64,000 nucleotides of DNA from Saccharospirillum impatiens DSM 12546 (GTDB lineage Bacteria; Pseudomonadota; Gammaproteobacteria; Pseudomonadales; Natronospirillaceae). The stretch spans positions 175,681 to 239,680 of the forward strand of contig NZ_AUIH01000003.1 in the NCBI RefSeq assembly GCF_000423605.1, read 5' to 3'. Below the pieces are notes generated by a model. The model was not told where the DNA came from. It was given only the letters and a program-made list of their open reading frames with translations, and ran no database searches. Below are positions 19,105-27,963 of this stretch, piece by piece. Numbering within the stretch: the first letter of the stretch is position 1; every line of letters begins with the position of its first letter. Made by a program: the position numbers and the translations under genes.

Positions 19105-19521
19105 ATCACTATTTCCTGTCTGGATCGGTTTCAAGGGGGCAAATTATGCGCAGCAGGCACTGGGTATACCTAACTGGCCCGGACTGCACTATCGGTCCAG
19201 TGGCCAGCACTCCGCCCTACCCGGCTACCTATGCCTGACGCCCGTCAATCAGCCGCAACGTTTCGCTGACTAAGACCGCGGCACCGAGCCAAGGCCTTTT
19301 TTGGGGAGCCTCATTAACCTTTGACCCCTGTTCAAAAAATCTGCTCTCAACAGGGTAGCCCCAAATTCGTTTTTTTGCCCGGGTCAGACTGCCAGAGTGA
19401 TGACGTTTGAGGCTATACTGTCTTCGAATTCGGTCACATAACCGCTGAGACCGGGTTAACGAACATCGTTGGCACCAACGGCGGTGTAAAACCAACAGAG
19501 TCAGAGCGGAACCGCTGCATT
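19105..19521. other. Divergent region with nested inverted repeats
   Basis: About 417 bases between the REC-TPR gene and the Slam-like gene. It contains two nested inverted repeats: TTTGGGG (19300-19306) with CCCCAAA (19359-19365), and inside it CCCTGTT (19326-19332) with AACAGGG (19349-19355). A T7 run follows at about 19370-19376. A -10-like TATACT lies at 19414-19419 without a good -35. Possible operator or attenuator for the Slam/FecR operon. No gene is convincing here. Confidence 0.45.
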
Positions 19522-20997
19522 ATGACTGTTGCTGCATTGTCCGAGTACCGGGTTTACACCCGACGGTTAACCCCTTCACTGGCTTGCCTGGGCTTCTATC
19601 TTCTGCCTGCGCTGCTCCTGTCCACTGCGGTCGCGGAAACCCCGCCCGTGGCTGAACCTGCCAATCAGTCTTCCGGGAACATCGGCGCGCTGGCCGAGGC
19701 CGTGGCCCCGCTGTCTGCCGATAGCGCTGATGCAGATACAGCCCTAACCCAGTTTATTGCCATGGTGGAAACGCGGGACTGGGCCAACGCCCGGGTCATG
19801 GCCAATGCGTTACTGGATCGCTTCGAGGGCACCCCCCGCTTTGATCTGTATTACGCACAAGTGCTGATTCAGGAAGGCCGGGCACAGGAGGCTATCTTCA
19901 CACTGGAACGAATACTGGTGTATGCACCCGAACGGCACCGGGTCCGTCTTGATCTGGCGCGAGCGTATTTCATCAACAATAACCTTGAGCGCAGTCGCAC
20001 TGAATTCAAACAGGTGTTGGCGACCAACCCGCCCGCGAATGTCCGTGATAATATCAACGAGTTTCTGAGCCGGATAGAGGCAGCCCAGCGGGCCCAGATC
20101 CAGCAATTTCAGATGTTTGCCGGGTTGGATGTCGGATATGACACCAATATTAACGGCGGCGCTACGCTGAACGAGCCGCTGGCCCCCAACCTTTTGGGTC
20201 TGACGGACTTGTCTGATGCATCCAAAGCCATCGACAGCGGATTCGGCCGTTTTCGGCTGGGCAGTACCTGGGTTCGGCCTACCCACCTAAGAGCGGCTAA
20301 CCTCTATAGCCTGCAAGGCCTGACCACCCTGAGCCCTGGCAACAGTGGCTACAATCAACTGGGTCTGAACGGCCAGTGGCGGTACCAGAGCAACACCGAC
20401 AGATCACGCCAGACTCTGGCCGTCAACGCCGGGCAATTGTGGCTCGACAATCAGCCCTGGCAATTCAGCCTCAACCTCAGCGCCGAGGCCAGTTTTCCGG
20501 CTTGGGACGCCATTTGGCTGGGGCCTATTGCCTCAAGCAGCCTCTCGTTCGCCCAGCAGGATGGCCGCAGCAACAGCGTTCGGGACGCCCTCGGCCTGGT
20601 CGCCACGGTGCAGGATGCGCCCCGCCGTCATCGATTTGTCAGCCAGTACATTCAATTCAACCGAGCGGGCACTGACAATGGCTTTAACGAATGGCGCGGG
20701 CTGGCACAGCAGTACCAGCTCGACTGGCGTTGGCCAAACCGGCTGACGACCAGCCTTGCCCTGGAACACCAATGGCACCGGTATCAGGCCGACGACCGGC
20801 TCTTTGTCGAGCAAGGCACCACCGACAACAAGCGCCGCTCGGATCAACGTCTGGCCTTCGACGCCAGCCTGACCTGGGTCCCGGAACCCTGGCTGACCAG
20901 CCGCAGCGGTCTGCGCTACAGCTGGCTCGACAGCAACATCAATGCCTACAGCCGGGATCAGTGGGTGATCAGCCAGTCCCTGACCCTGACCTTCTAG
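19522..20997 (+). CDS. Slam-type outer-membrane secretion protein (TPR plus DUF560 barrel)
   Basis: Predicted outer-membrane component of a type XI secretion (Slam) system. The 491 residues read as a signal peptide (cleavage near LLSTAVAETPP), an acidic linker, a periplasmic TPR-like region (about 70-195) and a C-terminal beta-barrel (about 200-491) that opens with FAGLDVGYDTNINGG, like the DSNxN motif of Slam barrels, and ends in a terminal phenylalanine. Length and order match Slam proteins, which export lipoproteins or soluble proteins across the outer membrane. The next gene, 11 bases downstream, encodes a candidate cargo with a TbpB-like C-terminal domain. It might instead be an unrelated TPR-porin, but the paired context favours Slam. 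Confidence 0.75.
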   Translation: MTVAALSEYRVYTRRLTPSLACLGFYLLPALLLSTAVAETPPVAEPANQSSGNIGALAEAVAPLSADSADADTALTQFIAMVETRDWANARVMANALLDRFEGTPRFDLYYAQVLIQEGRAQEAIFTLERILVYAPERHRVRLDLARAYFINNNLERSRTEFKQVLATNPPANVRDNINEFLSRIEAAQRAQIQQFQMFAGLDVGYDTNINGGATLNEPLAPNLLGLTDLSDASKAIDSGFGRFRLGSTWVRPTHLRAANLYSLQGLTTLSPGNSGYNQLGLNGQWRYQSNTDRSRQTLAVNAGQLWLDNQPWQFSLNLSAEASFPAWDAIWLGPIASSSLSFAQQDGRSNSVRDALGLVATVQDAPRRHRFVSQYIQFNRAGTDNGFNEWRGLAQQYQLDWRWPNRLTTSLALEHQWHRYQADDRLFVEQGTTDNKRRSDQRLAFDASLTWVPEPWLTSRSGLRYSWLDSNINAYSRDQWVISQSLTLTF

Positions 20998-21008
20998 GAG
21001 CCAAGACC

Positions 21009-22712
21009 ATGCTTACCTTCGCAACCTGTCATCGCAACGGCCCTGCTCGATCCACCCGGTGGCTTCTGAGTGTGGTTCTATTAATGCCTTTAACAGCGCT
21101 AGCCTCGGTCGGGAAGGTGGTCATCGCCCAGGGTGACGTCTATGCCGTTGACGCTAACAATGCGCAACGCACTCTTTCGCGGCGATCGGATGTCAACGAA
21201 GGCGATACTCTGGTCACCGGAGCCAACGGCAGTCTGCAAATCCGGTTTAACGACAACGCCGTGCTGGCCCTGAGCCCCGAATCCCGCCTGAGAATCAGCG
21301 AATACCATGAACGTGACGCTGGCAATAGCGACGAACAGGTGCTTATGGACTTGCTGGCAGGGGGGTTTCGCACCATAACCGGCCGTATTGGCAGTACCGA
21401 CCGCGACGCCTATCAGGTGCGCACCCCCAACGCCAGCATCGGTATTCGCGGCACGCATTATGAAGCGCTGCTGACTGACTCCAGCTTGCTGGTGGGCCTG
21501 TATGATGGTGGCATTGTCGTCAGCAATGAAAACGGCCGTTTGAACCTTGGCCTTGGTGGCAATTTTCTGTTCGCAGAAGTAGGCTCCGGCACAGCGCCAA
21601 AGGGGTTGCTTGAGCCTCCGGCACTCCTGAATCAATCCCGCGTTCCAGGTACGGGTCAAGCCCCACTGTCACAACCACAAGACGAGCCGGAATCCCAGAT
21701 CGAGGAAGAGGATGACGGCGGCTTACCGTTGGAATCGGCTTTCGCAGGCAATGAGCCGCCGCCTACCATTCCTCAATTAACCGCAGAACAGCAGGCCAGA
21801 CTGGAAGCGCTGTTGACTGAATTGGATGACGAGCTGAACGACCTGGGTGAGGCCGCAGCCAGCCAGCCAATAGCGCCCGATGCTCGACTGACGGCAGAAC
21901 AACAGGCAGCCCTGGCTACCAAGCCCGGCAAAGGCTTTATCGTACTCACCGACAGCGACGACGATGCGGTCCACTTCGTGTACCGGGTTGAGGGCGAGAA
22001 CGGCCCGGTATTTGTCAACTACGATGACGAAACCCTGTCCGAACTCGACAACGGCTATGTATCACCGGACCGGGTTTACAAAGGCCCAACGCTGACAGCT
22101 CCCGACAGCCTGGTAACGCTGGAGCGCGATGACCAGACGGTTGAATGGGGCATCTGGAACGCCAGCGCCACGGATCCGGCAACCTTACTTGAAAGCAGCA
22201 ATTCGCTGGCTGACGCCAGCCTGGATACAACACCGTTCTTCTATGTGTTTGCCGAGCCTGCGGATTTGACATCACTTGTTGGGACCCGATACCTGAGCCT
22301 TTGCTCAAATATGGACTGCATCAGCGTTTCCGCTTCCAACGGTGAGACACTGTCGAGCGCCGATGGTTATATGGATGTTGATCTGGACAATCTGACTGCC
22401 ACAGCAGGCATGAACCTCTACATGTCAGACAGCTCATGGTGGAGCCTGTATTTTAGCGGCAATGTTAAAGACTCGTTGCTCAGCACTAACGATCTGTTCA
22501 TCGACTATGATCAACAGTCACGGGACGAAAGCAGCTATAATCTGGGTGATGAGTCACAATCATTCAGCGATATTTCCGGGGAGTTTCAGGGTCTGTTCAT
22601 CCATGGTGAAAATCAGGGCCTTGAATTTATCGGTGGATTCGGGGTGTCCAGCAATGCAGCAAATGAATCCATATCAGGGGTGTTTCTTATGTCCGGATCT
22701 GAGGCTAATTGA
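21009..22712 (+). CDS. Secreted FecR-domain protein with TbpB-like C-terminal barrel
   Basis: 567 residues with a signal peptide (cleavage after about 33, no lipobox), a FecR domain (about 60-175) with VRTPNASIGIRGTHYEA, an acidic proline/glutamate-rich linker (about 215-300), and a beta-rich C-terminal half. The last 45 residues, with the ISGEFQGLFIHGE and ISGVFLM segments, resemble the C-terminal barrel of TbpB-family cargo exported by Slam proteins. The absence of a membrane anchor suggests release into the periplasm or medium, not classic FecR anti-sigma signalling. AGGAG overlaps the preceding stop, so it is co-translated with the Slam-like gene. Function unknown; cargo status is inferred. 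Confidence 0.7.
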   Translation: MLTFATCHRNGPARSTRWLLSVVLLMPLTALASVGKVVIAQGDVYAVDANNAQRTLSRRSDVNEGDTLVTGANGSLQIRFNDNAVLALSPESRLRISEYHERDAGNSDEQVLMDLLAGGFRTITGRIGSTDRDAYQVRTPNASIGIRGTHYEALLTDSSLLVGLYDGGIVVSNENGRLNLGLGGNFLFAEVGSGTAPKGLLEPPALLNQSRVPGTGQAPLSQPQDEPESQIEEEDDGGLPLESAFAGNEPPPTIPQLTAEQQARLEALLTELDDELNDLGEAAASQPIAPDARLTAEQQAALATKPGKGFIVLTDSDDDAVHFVYRVEGENGPVFVNYDDETLSELDNGYVSPDRVYKGPTLTAPDSLVTLERDDQTVEWGIWNASATDPATLLESSNSLADASLDTTPFFYVFAEPADLTSLVGTRYLSLCSNMDCISVSASNGETLSSADGYMDVDLDNLTATAGMNLYMSDSSWWSLYFSGNVKDSLLSTNDLFIDYDQQSRDESSYNLGDESQSFSDISGEFQGLFIHGENQGLEFIGGFGVSSNAANESISGVFLMSGSEAN

Positions 22713-22764
22713 GCCTATCCCCGCCCTTAGCTCAACTACCTGACCCATCAGTCAGCAAAGTAAT

Positions 22765-22803
22765 GCGCGCAACTACCCCTGCGCGCGCCTTCACTCACTT
22801 TTT
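22765..22803 (+). terminator. Possible terminator of the Slam/FecR operon
   Basis: GCGCGCA (22765-22771) and TGCGCGC (22780-22786) form a 7-bp GC stem with an 8-base loop. Five T residues occur at 22799-22803, some 12 bases beyond the stem, farther than in a strong intrinsic terminator. Confidence 0.4.
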
Positions 22804-22967
22804 CCTGCATGGCATGGAATAGCCTCGGGGTTTCCAGTATTGTCGGGGCCATAAACAGAAAACGCGGCCTGGTGATGCCATATAAACAACATCGTCATAC
22901 GCTACACTGACATGGGGTCACTACCTACGACATTGAGCGCTATGAGAGGTTTCACCCGGTGACACGC

Positions 22968-23000
22968 TGTTAGCGAGGAGCTAACAGCTCGCAGCTAACA
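22968..23000 (+). repeat. Overlapping hairpin and direct repeat upstream of fabA
   Basis: TGTTAGC (22968-22974) can pair with GCTAACA at 22980-22986 or with an identical GCTAACA at 22994-23000, giving two mutually exclusive hairpins 42 to 75 bases before the fabA start. It does not match the FabR or DesT operator consensus as I know them. It could be an operator or a leader switch. The rest of 22713-23041 holds no gene. Confidence 0.5.
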
Positions 23001-23041
23001 ACTTCAAACTCAAAAAACCAACTACACGGAACCCGACAGTT

Positions 23042-23563
23042 ATGACAGATCGCCCCTCTTCCCTCGACAAAGCGGACCTGATCGAATGCGGTTACGGACG
23101 CATGTTCGGGCCGGGCAATGCCCAGCTGCCGGTCGATAACATGCTGATGATGGACCGCATTGCCCTGATCACCGATGAAGGTGGCCAGTATGGCAAAGGC
23201 GAAATCATTGCCGAACTCGACATCAACCCCGACCTCTGGTTCTTCCAGTGCCACTTCCCCGGCGACCCGGTCATGCCTGGCTGCCTGGGCCTGGATGCCA
23301 TGTGGCAACTCGTTGGCTTTTTCCTCGGTTGGCGTGGTAATGCGGGCAGAGGCCGTGCACTGGGCGTCGGCGAACTGACGTTCAAAGGCCAGATCATGCC
23401 GGATGCCAAGAAAGTCGTGTACAAGCTGAACATCAAGCGCGTGATGGAATCCCGCCTGGTGATGGGCATTGCCGATGGCGTGGTTGAATGCGACGGCAAA
23501 CCCATCTACTTTGCCAAAGACCTGAAAGTTGGTCTGTTCAAACCTGAACAAATGGGAGCCTGA
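23042..23563 (+). CDS. fabA: 3-hydroxydecanoyl-ACP dehydratase/isomerase
   Basis: Dehydrates 3-hydroxydecanoyl-ACP and isomerises trans-2- to cis-3-decenoyl-ACP, the entry to anaerobic-type unsaturated fatty-acid synthesis. The 173-residue hot-dog protein has catalytic histidine 71 in [19 protein letters not shown] and aspartate 85 in the same motif, both at the positions expected from E. coli FabA. fabB follows two bases downstream with a GTG start, the standard fabAB operon. Confidence 0.98.
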   Translation: MTDRPSSLDKADLIECGYGRMFGPGNAQLPVDNMLMMDRIALITDEGGQYGKGEIIAELDINPDLWFFQCHFPGDPVMPGCLGLDAMWQLVGFFLGWRGNAGRGRALGVGELTFKGQIMPDAKKVVYKLNIKRVMESRLVMGIADGVVECDGKPIYFAKDLKVGLFKPEQMGA

Positions 23564-23565
23564 TC

Positions 23566-24783
23566 GTGAAAAGAGTCGTAGTAACTGGCCTGGGCATCGT
23601 TTCCTGCCTGGGCAACGATGCCGAATCCGTCACCGATAGCCTGCGTGAAGGTCGTTCCGGCATTCGTTTTAACCAGACATATGCCGATATGGGCATGCGC
23701 AGCCACGTCAGCGGCACGCCAGACATCAATCTGGCCGATCACATTGATCGCAAAGCCATCCGCTTTATGGGTAAGGCAGCCGGTTATGCCTATATCTCCA
23801 TGGATCAGGCGATTAAAGATTCGGGCCTGACCCCGGAACAGGTTTCAAACATCCGCACCGGCCTGATCGCCGGTTCCGGCGGTGCCGATTCCGAAAGCCA
23901 AACCGAAGCGGCTGATATTCTGCGCGAAAAAGGCCTGAAACGGGTTGGCCCCTACCGCGTGACCCAGACCATGGGCTCCACCGTGTCTGCTTGCCTGGCC
24001 ACCCCGTTTCAGATCAAAGGCGTGAACTACTCCATCACCTCTGCCTGCTCCACCAGTGCCCACTGCATTGGCAACGCGGCAGAGCTGATTCAACTGGGCA
24101 AGCAAGACATCGTCTTTGCCGGTGGCGGTGAAGCCGAGCACTGGACCATGAGCTGCCTGTTCGACGCCATGGGTGCCCTCTCGACCCAGTACAACGATGA
24201 ACCGGAACGCGCCAGCCGCGCCTACGATGCCAACCGCGATGGCTTTGTCATCGCCGGCGGCGGCGGCATGCTGGTGTTGGAAGAGTTGGAGCATGCCAAA
24301 GCCCGGGGCGCTAAAATCTATGCCGAAGTCGTCGGCTATGGCGCCACCAGCGATGGCTATAACATGGTCGCACCCAGCGGTGAAGGGGCAGTCCGCTGCA
24401 TGCAGATGGCAATGAGCACGGTCGATGGCGACATCGACTACATCAACGCCCACGGCACCTCGACGCCTGCTGGCGATGTAACCGAACTGAAAGCCGTGCG
24501 CACTGTCTTCGGCGACGCCATGCCACCGGTGGCATCCACCAAGTCACTGTCGGGTCACAGCCTCGGCGCCGCTGGCGTGCAGGAAGCGATCTACTCGCTG
24601 CTGATGATGCAAAACAACTTCATCGCCGCCAGCAAAAACGTCGAAAACCTGGACCCTGAAGCCGGCGACGCCAACGTCATCACTGAACGCAAAGACAACG
24701 TCACCCTGAACCGGGTTATGTCGAACAGCTTCGGTTTCGGTGGCACCAACGCGACTCTTGTGATGCAGCGTTATCAGAGCTAA
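23566..24783 (+). CDS. fabB: 3-oxoacyl-ACP synthase I
   Basis: Condensing enzyme that elongates cis-3-decenoyl-ACP with malonyl-ACP. The 405-residue thiolase-fold protein has the Cys-His-His triad: cysteine 161 in SACSTSAHC, histidine 296 in [11 protein letters not shown] and histidine 331 in SGHSLGAAG. The start is a GTG preceded by GGGAGCC that overlaps the end of fabA. A strong bidirectional terminator follows. Confidence 0.98.
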   Translation: MKRVVVTGLGIVSCLGNDAESVTDSLREGRSGIRFNQTYADMGMRSHVSGTPDINLADHIDRKAIRFMGKAAGYAYISMDQAIKDSGLTPEQVSNIRTGLIAGSGGADSESQTEAADILREKGLKRVGPYRVTQTMGSTVSACLATPFQIKGVNYSITSACSTSAHCIGNAAELIQLGKQDIVFAGGGEAEHWTMSCLFDAMGALSTQYNDEPERASRAYDANRDGFVIAGGGGMLVLEELEHAKARGAKIYAEVVGYGATSDGYNMVAPSGEGAVRCMQMAMSTVDGDIDYINAHGTSTPAGDVTELKAVRTVFGDAMPPVASTKSLSGHSLGAAGVQEAIYSLLMMQNNFIAASKNVENLDPEAGDANVITERKDNVTLNRVMSNSFGFGGTNATLVMQRYQS

Positions 24784-24862
24784 GCCACCCGCAAAGCGGG
24801 TTAACCTGACCGCTCCACCAGGCTAGCCTGTCTGTATGCGTTAATGGCAGAAACGACCTGAT

Positions 24863-24900
24863 AAAAAAAGGTCTGCCCCTCAACAGGGCAGACCTTTTTT
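24863..24900. terminator. Bidirectional intrinsic terminator between fabB and galU
   Basis: GGTCTGCCC (24870-24878) and GGGCAGACC (24886-24894) form a perfect 9-bp stem with a 7-base loop. It is flanked by A7 on the left and T6 on the right, so it can end transcription from both convergent genes. Confidence 0.93.
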
Positions 24901-24936
24901 ATTGGACCGGGATACGGCGACAAGTCCAATCAGGAA

Positions 24937-25779
24937 TTAGGTTAAATTCCCTTTCTTATACAACTCTTCAAAGCAAAAATTCGTCGCTTCAACAAAGCCT
25001 TCAACTGAACCGCAATCAAATCGCGTACCTTTAAATCGATACGCCATAACCACACCATCCTGCGCCTGTGTCATCAGGGCATCGGTCAACTGAATCTCGT
25101 CATTCTTGCCCGGTGGCGTGTCACGCAGTATGTCGAAAATATCCGGAGTCAGAATATAGCGCCCAATAACGGCCAGGTTACTCGGGGCATCTTCTTTCTT
25201 CGGTTTTTCGACCATACTCTTAACGCGGTACAAGCCGTCCTTCATCTCTTCGCCTTCGATGACACCGTACTTGTGGATTTCGTCTTCCGGCACTTCCATC
25301 ACCGCTACGATAGAACAGCGAAACTGCTTGAATACCTTGACCATTTGCGCCATGACATTATCGCCATCAGCTTCAGGTATACAGAGGTCATCGGCCAGCA
25401 CCACCCCGAACGGCTCTGTACCAATCAGTGTCTCGCCCGCTAAAATGGCATGGCCGAGGCCCTTCATTTCTTTCTGGCGGGTGAAGGAAAATACGCCTTC
25501 GTGCATAACATGACGAATGGAGGTCAGATACTTTTCCTTGTCGGAACCGCTGATCTGATGTTCCAGCTCATAGGAAATGTCGAAATGGTCGGCGATGGCG
25601 CGTTTGCCCCGACCGGTAACGAAACCAATTTCATACAAACCGGATTCAATGGATTCCTCCACCCCGTACTGCACCAGGGGTTTGTTGACGATGGGCAGCA
25701 TTTCTTTCGGGAGGGCTTTGGTGGCCGGTAGAAACCGGGTGCCATAGCCACCCACGGGAAATAAACATTTGCGGATCAT
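24937..25779 (-). CDS. galU: UTP-glucose-1-phosphate uridylyltransferase
   Basis: Makes UDP-glucose from UTP and glucose-1-phosphate for envelope and exopolysaccharide synthesis. The 280-residue nucleotidyltransferase has the signature GGYGTRFLPATKALPKEMLP at 10-29, then the uridine-binding GLGHAIL and VVLADDL segments, and VEKPKKEDAPS. The start is supported by GAGGACG a few bases upstream. It is divergent from the GH13 phosphorylase gene, which releases glucose-1-phosphate, its substrate. That pairing may be meaningful. Confidence 0.96.
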   Translation of the reverse strand: MIRKCLFPVGGYGTRFLPATKALPKEMLPIVNKPLVQYGVEESIESGLYEIGFVTGRGKRAIADHFDISYELEHQISGSDKEKYLTSIRHVMHEGVFSFTRQKEMKGLGHAILAGETLIGTEPFGVVLADDLCIPEADGDNVMAQMVKVFKQFRCSIVAVMEVPEDEIHKYGVIEGEEMKDGLYRVKSMVEKPKKEDAPSNLAVIGRYILTPDIFDILRDTPPGKNDEIQLTDALMTQAQDGVVMAYRFKGTRFDCGSVEGFVEATNFCFEELYKKGNLT

Positions 25780-26157
25780 GTTACGTCCTCTTCCAGTGTG
25801 TTCATCACGACTGAGCGTGCCTGTTCGTTCAGGAAATTGCCGGCGATGGTAGCCGGCGCTTCCCGGGGCGACACCCGGCTCGACTCAGCGAGTCTGTGTT
25901 CAGTCTTGCAATTCCCTGACCAGTAACATTTCTGGCGCGACCTTTGCGATGCAAATTGACAAGGTCTGCCGCACTCTAGCCCGGATTGGGCGGGGGCGGG
26001 GCCCGGGTCGGCCAACAGCAGAGGCCAGCCCTTAAATCGACCATTATTCTGCACCAAAATGGCCGACAGCACCAACTCGGTGCATGCTGAGCCAGCCCGT
26101 GCCAAACTCTCGTCGAATTGTGACGCATAAGTATAACCCGGAACAAGAGGACGTATT
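25780..26157. other. Divergent galU / phosphorylase intergenic region
   Basis: 378 bases with no convincing gene. It holds a GC-rich tract near 25990-26010, a TTGACA at 25956-25961 lacking a matching -10, and a TTTGC-N3-GCAAA palindrome at 25943-25955. The 11-base AAGAGGACGTA appears just before the start codons of both divergent genes (26145-26155 on +, 25782-25792 on -), covering the ribosome sites. Confidence 0.5.
25943..25955. promoter_or_regulatory. Candidate operator TTTGC-N3-GCAAA
   Basis: A short perfect-armed palindrome abutting TTGACA (25956-25961) in the divergent region. It may bind a carbohydrate-responsive regulator, but no regulator gene is adjacent and the family cannot be named. 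Confidence 0.3.
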
Positions 26158-27900
26158 ATGACAAGCCAGGACGGTTCACTCGACCGGTTAAAAATCTCAG
26201 CCCATACCCGGCTGGCCCGGCTGTATGGTGCCCATCGCGCAGAGGCTGTTACCGACAAGTTAATGGGCCTGGTTCAGCGCTACCAACCGGTCATTTACCA
26301 CCACACGCGAGATCCGGGGCTCAATGAGACCGACACCCTGCTGATTACTTACGGCGATGCCATTCGTCAGCGCGAAGAACCCGGGTTGATGCAGTTGGAG
26401 CGGTTTCTGGAAGATTTTTACCCGGATCTGATCACCAACATACATCTCTTGCCATTTTACCCCTACAGCTCTGATGACGGTTTCTCAGTCATAGACTTCA
26501 AGCAGGTCCGCCCCAGTGTCGGACACTGGGATCACATTGATGCTCTCGCCCGCCGATTTGGCATCATGTTTGATTTGGTGCTGAACCATTGCTCTCGTGA
26601 GAACCTCTGGTTCATTGAATACATCCAGAATCAGGAGCCCGGCTGCAACTACTTCCATGAAATGGACCCGCAAACCGATGTCTCCGACGTGGTTCGACCG
26701 CGCTCCAGTCCACTGCTGGCCCCGATTCACACTCACCGGGGTACGCGCCATGTCTGGGCGACGTTCAGCGAAGACCAAATTGATCTGAACTACAGCAACC
26801 CCGACGTCTTGCTGGCCATGATGGACATCTTTTTATTCTATCTGTCCAAAGGCGCCCGACTGGTTCGGCTCGATGCGGTCGCGTTTTTGTGGAAAGAACT
26901 GGGCACGTCCTGCATACATCTGCCGCAGACTCACGAAGTGGTCAAACTGATGCGAGATCTGGTTGAGGCCGTTGCACCCTGGGTAGAACTGGTCACTGAA
27001 ACCAATGTGCCCCATCAGGAAAACCTGTCCTATTTTGGACAGGGTGACGAGGCGGCTATGGTGTATCAGTTCGCCCTGCCCCCTCTGATTCTCTATACAC
27101 TGAACCGCGGCAATGCGGACTTACTGACAAACTGGGCTCTCACACTCGCGCCGCCTCCCGAAGGCGGCACCTATCTGAATTTCACCGCCAGTCACGACGG
27201 CGTCGGGTTGCGCGCCCTTGAGGGCATACTCCCTCCCTACGAGATCCAGAGCCTGCTCGATTGCATGCATCAGTTCGGCGGCTACGTCAGCATGAAAGCC
27301 AACCCACGCGGCCCCGACAGCCCCTATGAAATTAACATCAGCTATTTCGATGCGCTCAAAGGAACCCGGACCGGGCCGGATCAGTGGCAAATCGAACGTT
27401 TTCTGTGCTCCCAGACACTGATGATGACACTGCAGGGCGTGCCTGCCTTTTACCTGCAATCTCTAATAGCCACGCCCAACGACATTGCTGGCGTGGAACG
27501 AACCGGCCGGCTGCGGTCGATTAATCGTAAGGTTTGGGACTGGGGACCACTGACCGAGGCCATGAACGATGCCCGCCACCCCTCTCGCCTGGTCAGTCAG
27601 GAGCTGGCACACCGGCTTGGGTTGCGTAAAAACAGCAAAGCCTTTCACCCCGCCAGCCGGCAACGGGTGCAGGACCTGGGGTCGAGTCTGTTCGTGGTGA
27701 TACGCGACAGCGAACACGAGCGGGTATACGGGGTGTTCAATGTTACCTCGGTGACCCAGACACTGGCGCTGATGCGGTTGCTGCCTAAAAATGAAGACCA
27801 TCAATACCGGGATTTGATCAGCGAAGAATCCTACAAGGAAGAAGAAGACCTGATCCTGCAACCGTATCAATGTGTCTGGCTCACAACTGACAAGCCATAA
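26158..27900 (+). CDS. GH13_18 glycoside phosphorylase (glucosylglycerate/glucosylglycerol/sucrose type)
   Basis: Retaining alpha-glucoside phosphorylase yielding alpha-glucose-1-phosphate. The 580-residue (beta/alpha)8 enzyme has nucleophile aspartate 239 (VRLDAV), acid/base glutamate 281 (TETNVP) and stabilising aspartate 347 (SHDGVG). Segments such as RPRSSPLL, TFSEDQIDLNY and GTSCIHLPQTH closely resemble E. coli YcjM, a glucosylglycerate phosphorylase, more than classical sucrose phosphorylases of about 490-500 residues. Marine relatives act on glucosylglycerol, a compatible solute. Which of the three donors it uses cannot be settled by eye. No sugar transporter, hexokinase or solute-synthesis gene is adjacent. 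galU is divergent. Confidence 0.88.
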   Translation: MTSQDGSLDRLKISAHTRLARLYGAHRAEAVTDKLMGLVQRYQPVIYHHTRDPGLNETDTLLITYGDAIRQREEPGLMQLERFLEDFYPDLITNIHLLPFYPYSSDDGFSVIDFKQVRPSVGHWDHIDALARRFGIMFDLVLNHCSRENLWFIEYIQNQEPGCNYFHEMDPQTDVSDVVRPRSSPLLAPIHTHRGTRHVWATFSEDQIDLNYSNPDVLLAMMDIFLFYLSKGARLVRLDAVAFLWKELGTSCIHLPQTHEVVKLMRDLVEAVAPWVELVTETNVPHQENLSYFGQGDEAAMVYQFALPPLILYTLNRGNADLLTNWALTLAPPPEGGTYLNFTASHDGVGLRALEGILPPYEIQSLLDCMHQFGGYVSMKANPRGPDSPYEINISYFDALKGTRTGPDQWQIERFLCSQTLMMTLQGVPAFYLQSLIATPNDIAGVERTGRLRSINRKVWDWGPLTEAMNDARHPSRLVSQELAHRLGLRKNSKAFHPASRQRVQDLGSSLFVVIRDSEHERVYGVFNVTSVTQTLALMRLLPKNEDHQYRDLISEESYKEEEDLILQPYQCVWLTTDKP

Positions 27901-27942
27901 AAAATCCTCGCGCGGCTAAGGGAGGGTATCGCCGGCGAGGAT
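27898..27942 (-). terminator. Intrinsic terminator of the alaX-lysE operon
   Basis: ATCCTCGC (27904-27911) and GCGAGGAT (27935-27942) pair in an 8-bp stem. Read on the - strand the stem is followed by a T-run (27898-27903 region). It overlaps the stop codon of the convergent phosphorylase gene. The 23-base loop is somewhat long. Confidence 0.6.
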
Positions 27943-27963
27943 CGGGTAACAAAAACGGGGGGA

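Noticed and set aside
20691..21008. Upstream extension of the FecR-domain protein
   Set aside because: The extension overlaps the Slam-like gene out of frame and would bury the signal peptide; AGGAG before ATG 21009 supports the shorter form.
25776..26258. 160-codon - strand frame ahead of galU
   Set aside because: It spans the divergent promoter region and the phosphorylase start, shows no family motif and has a low-complexity composition.
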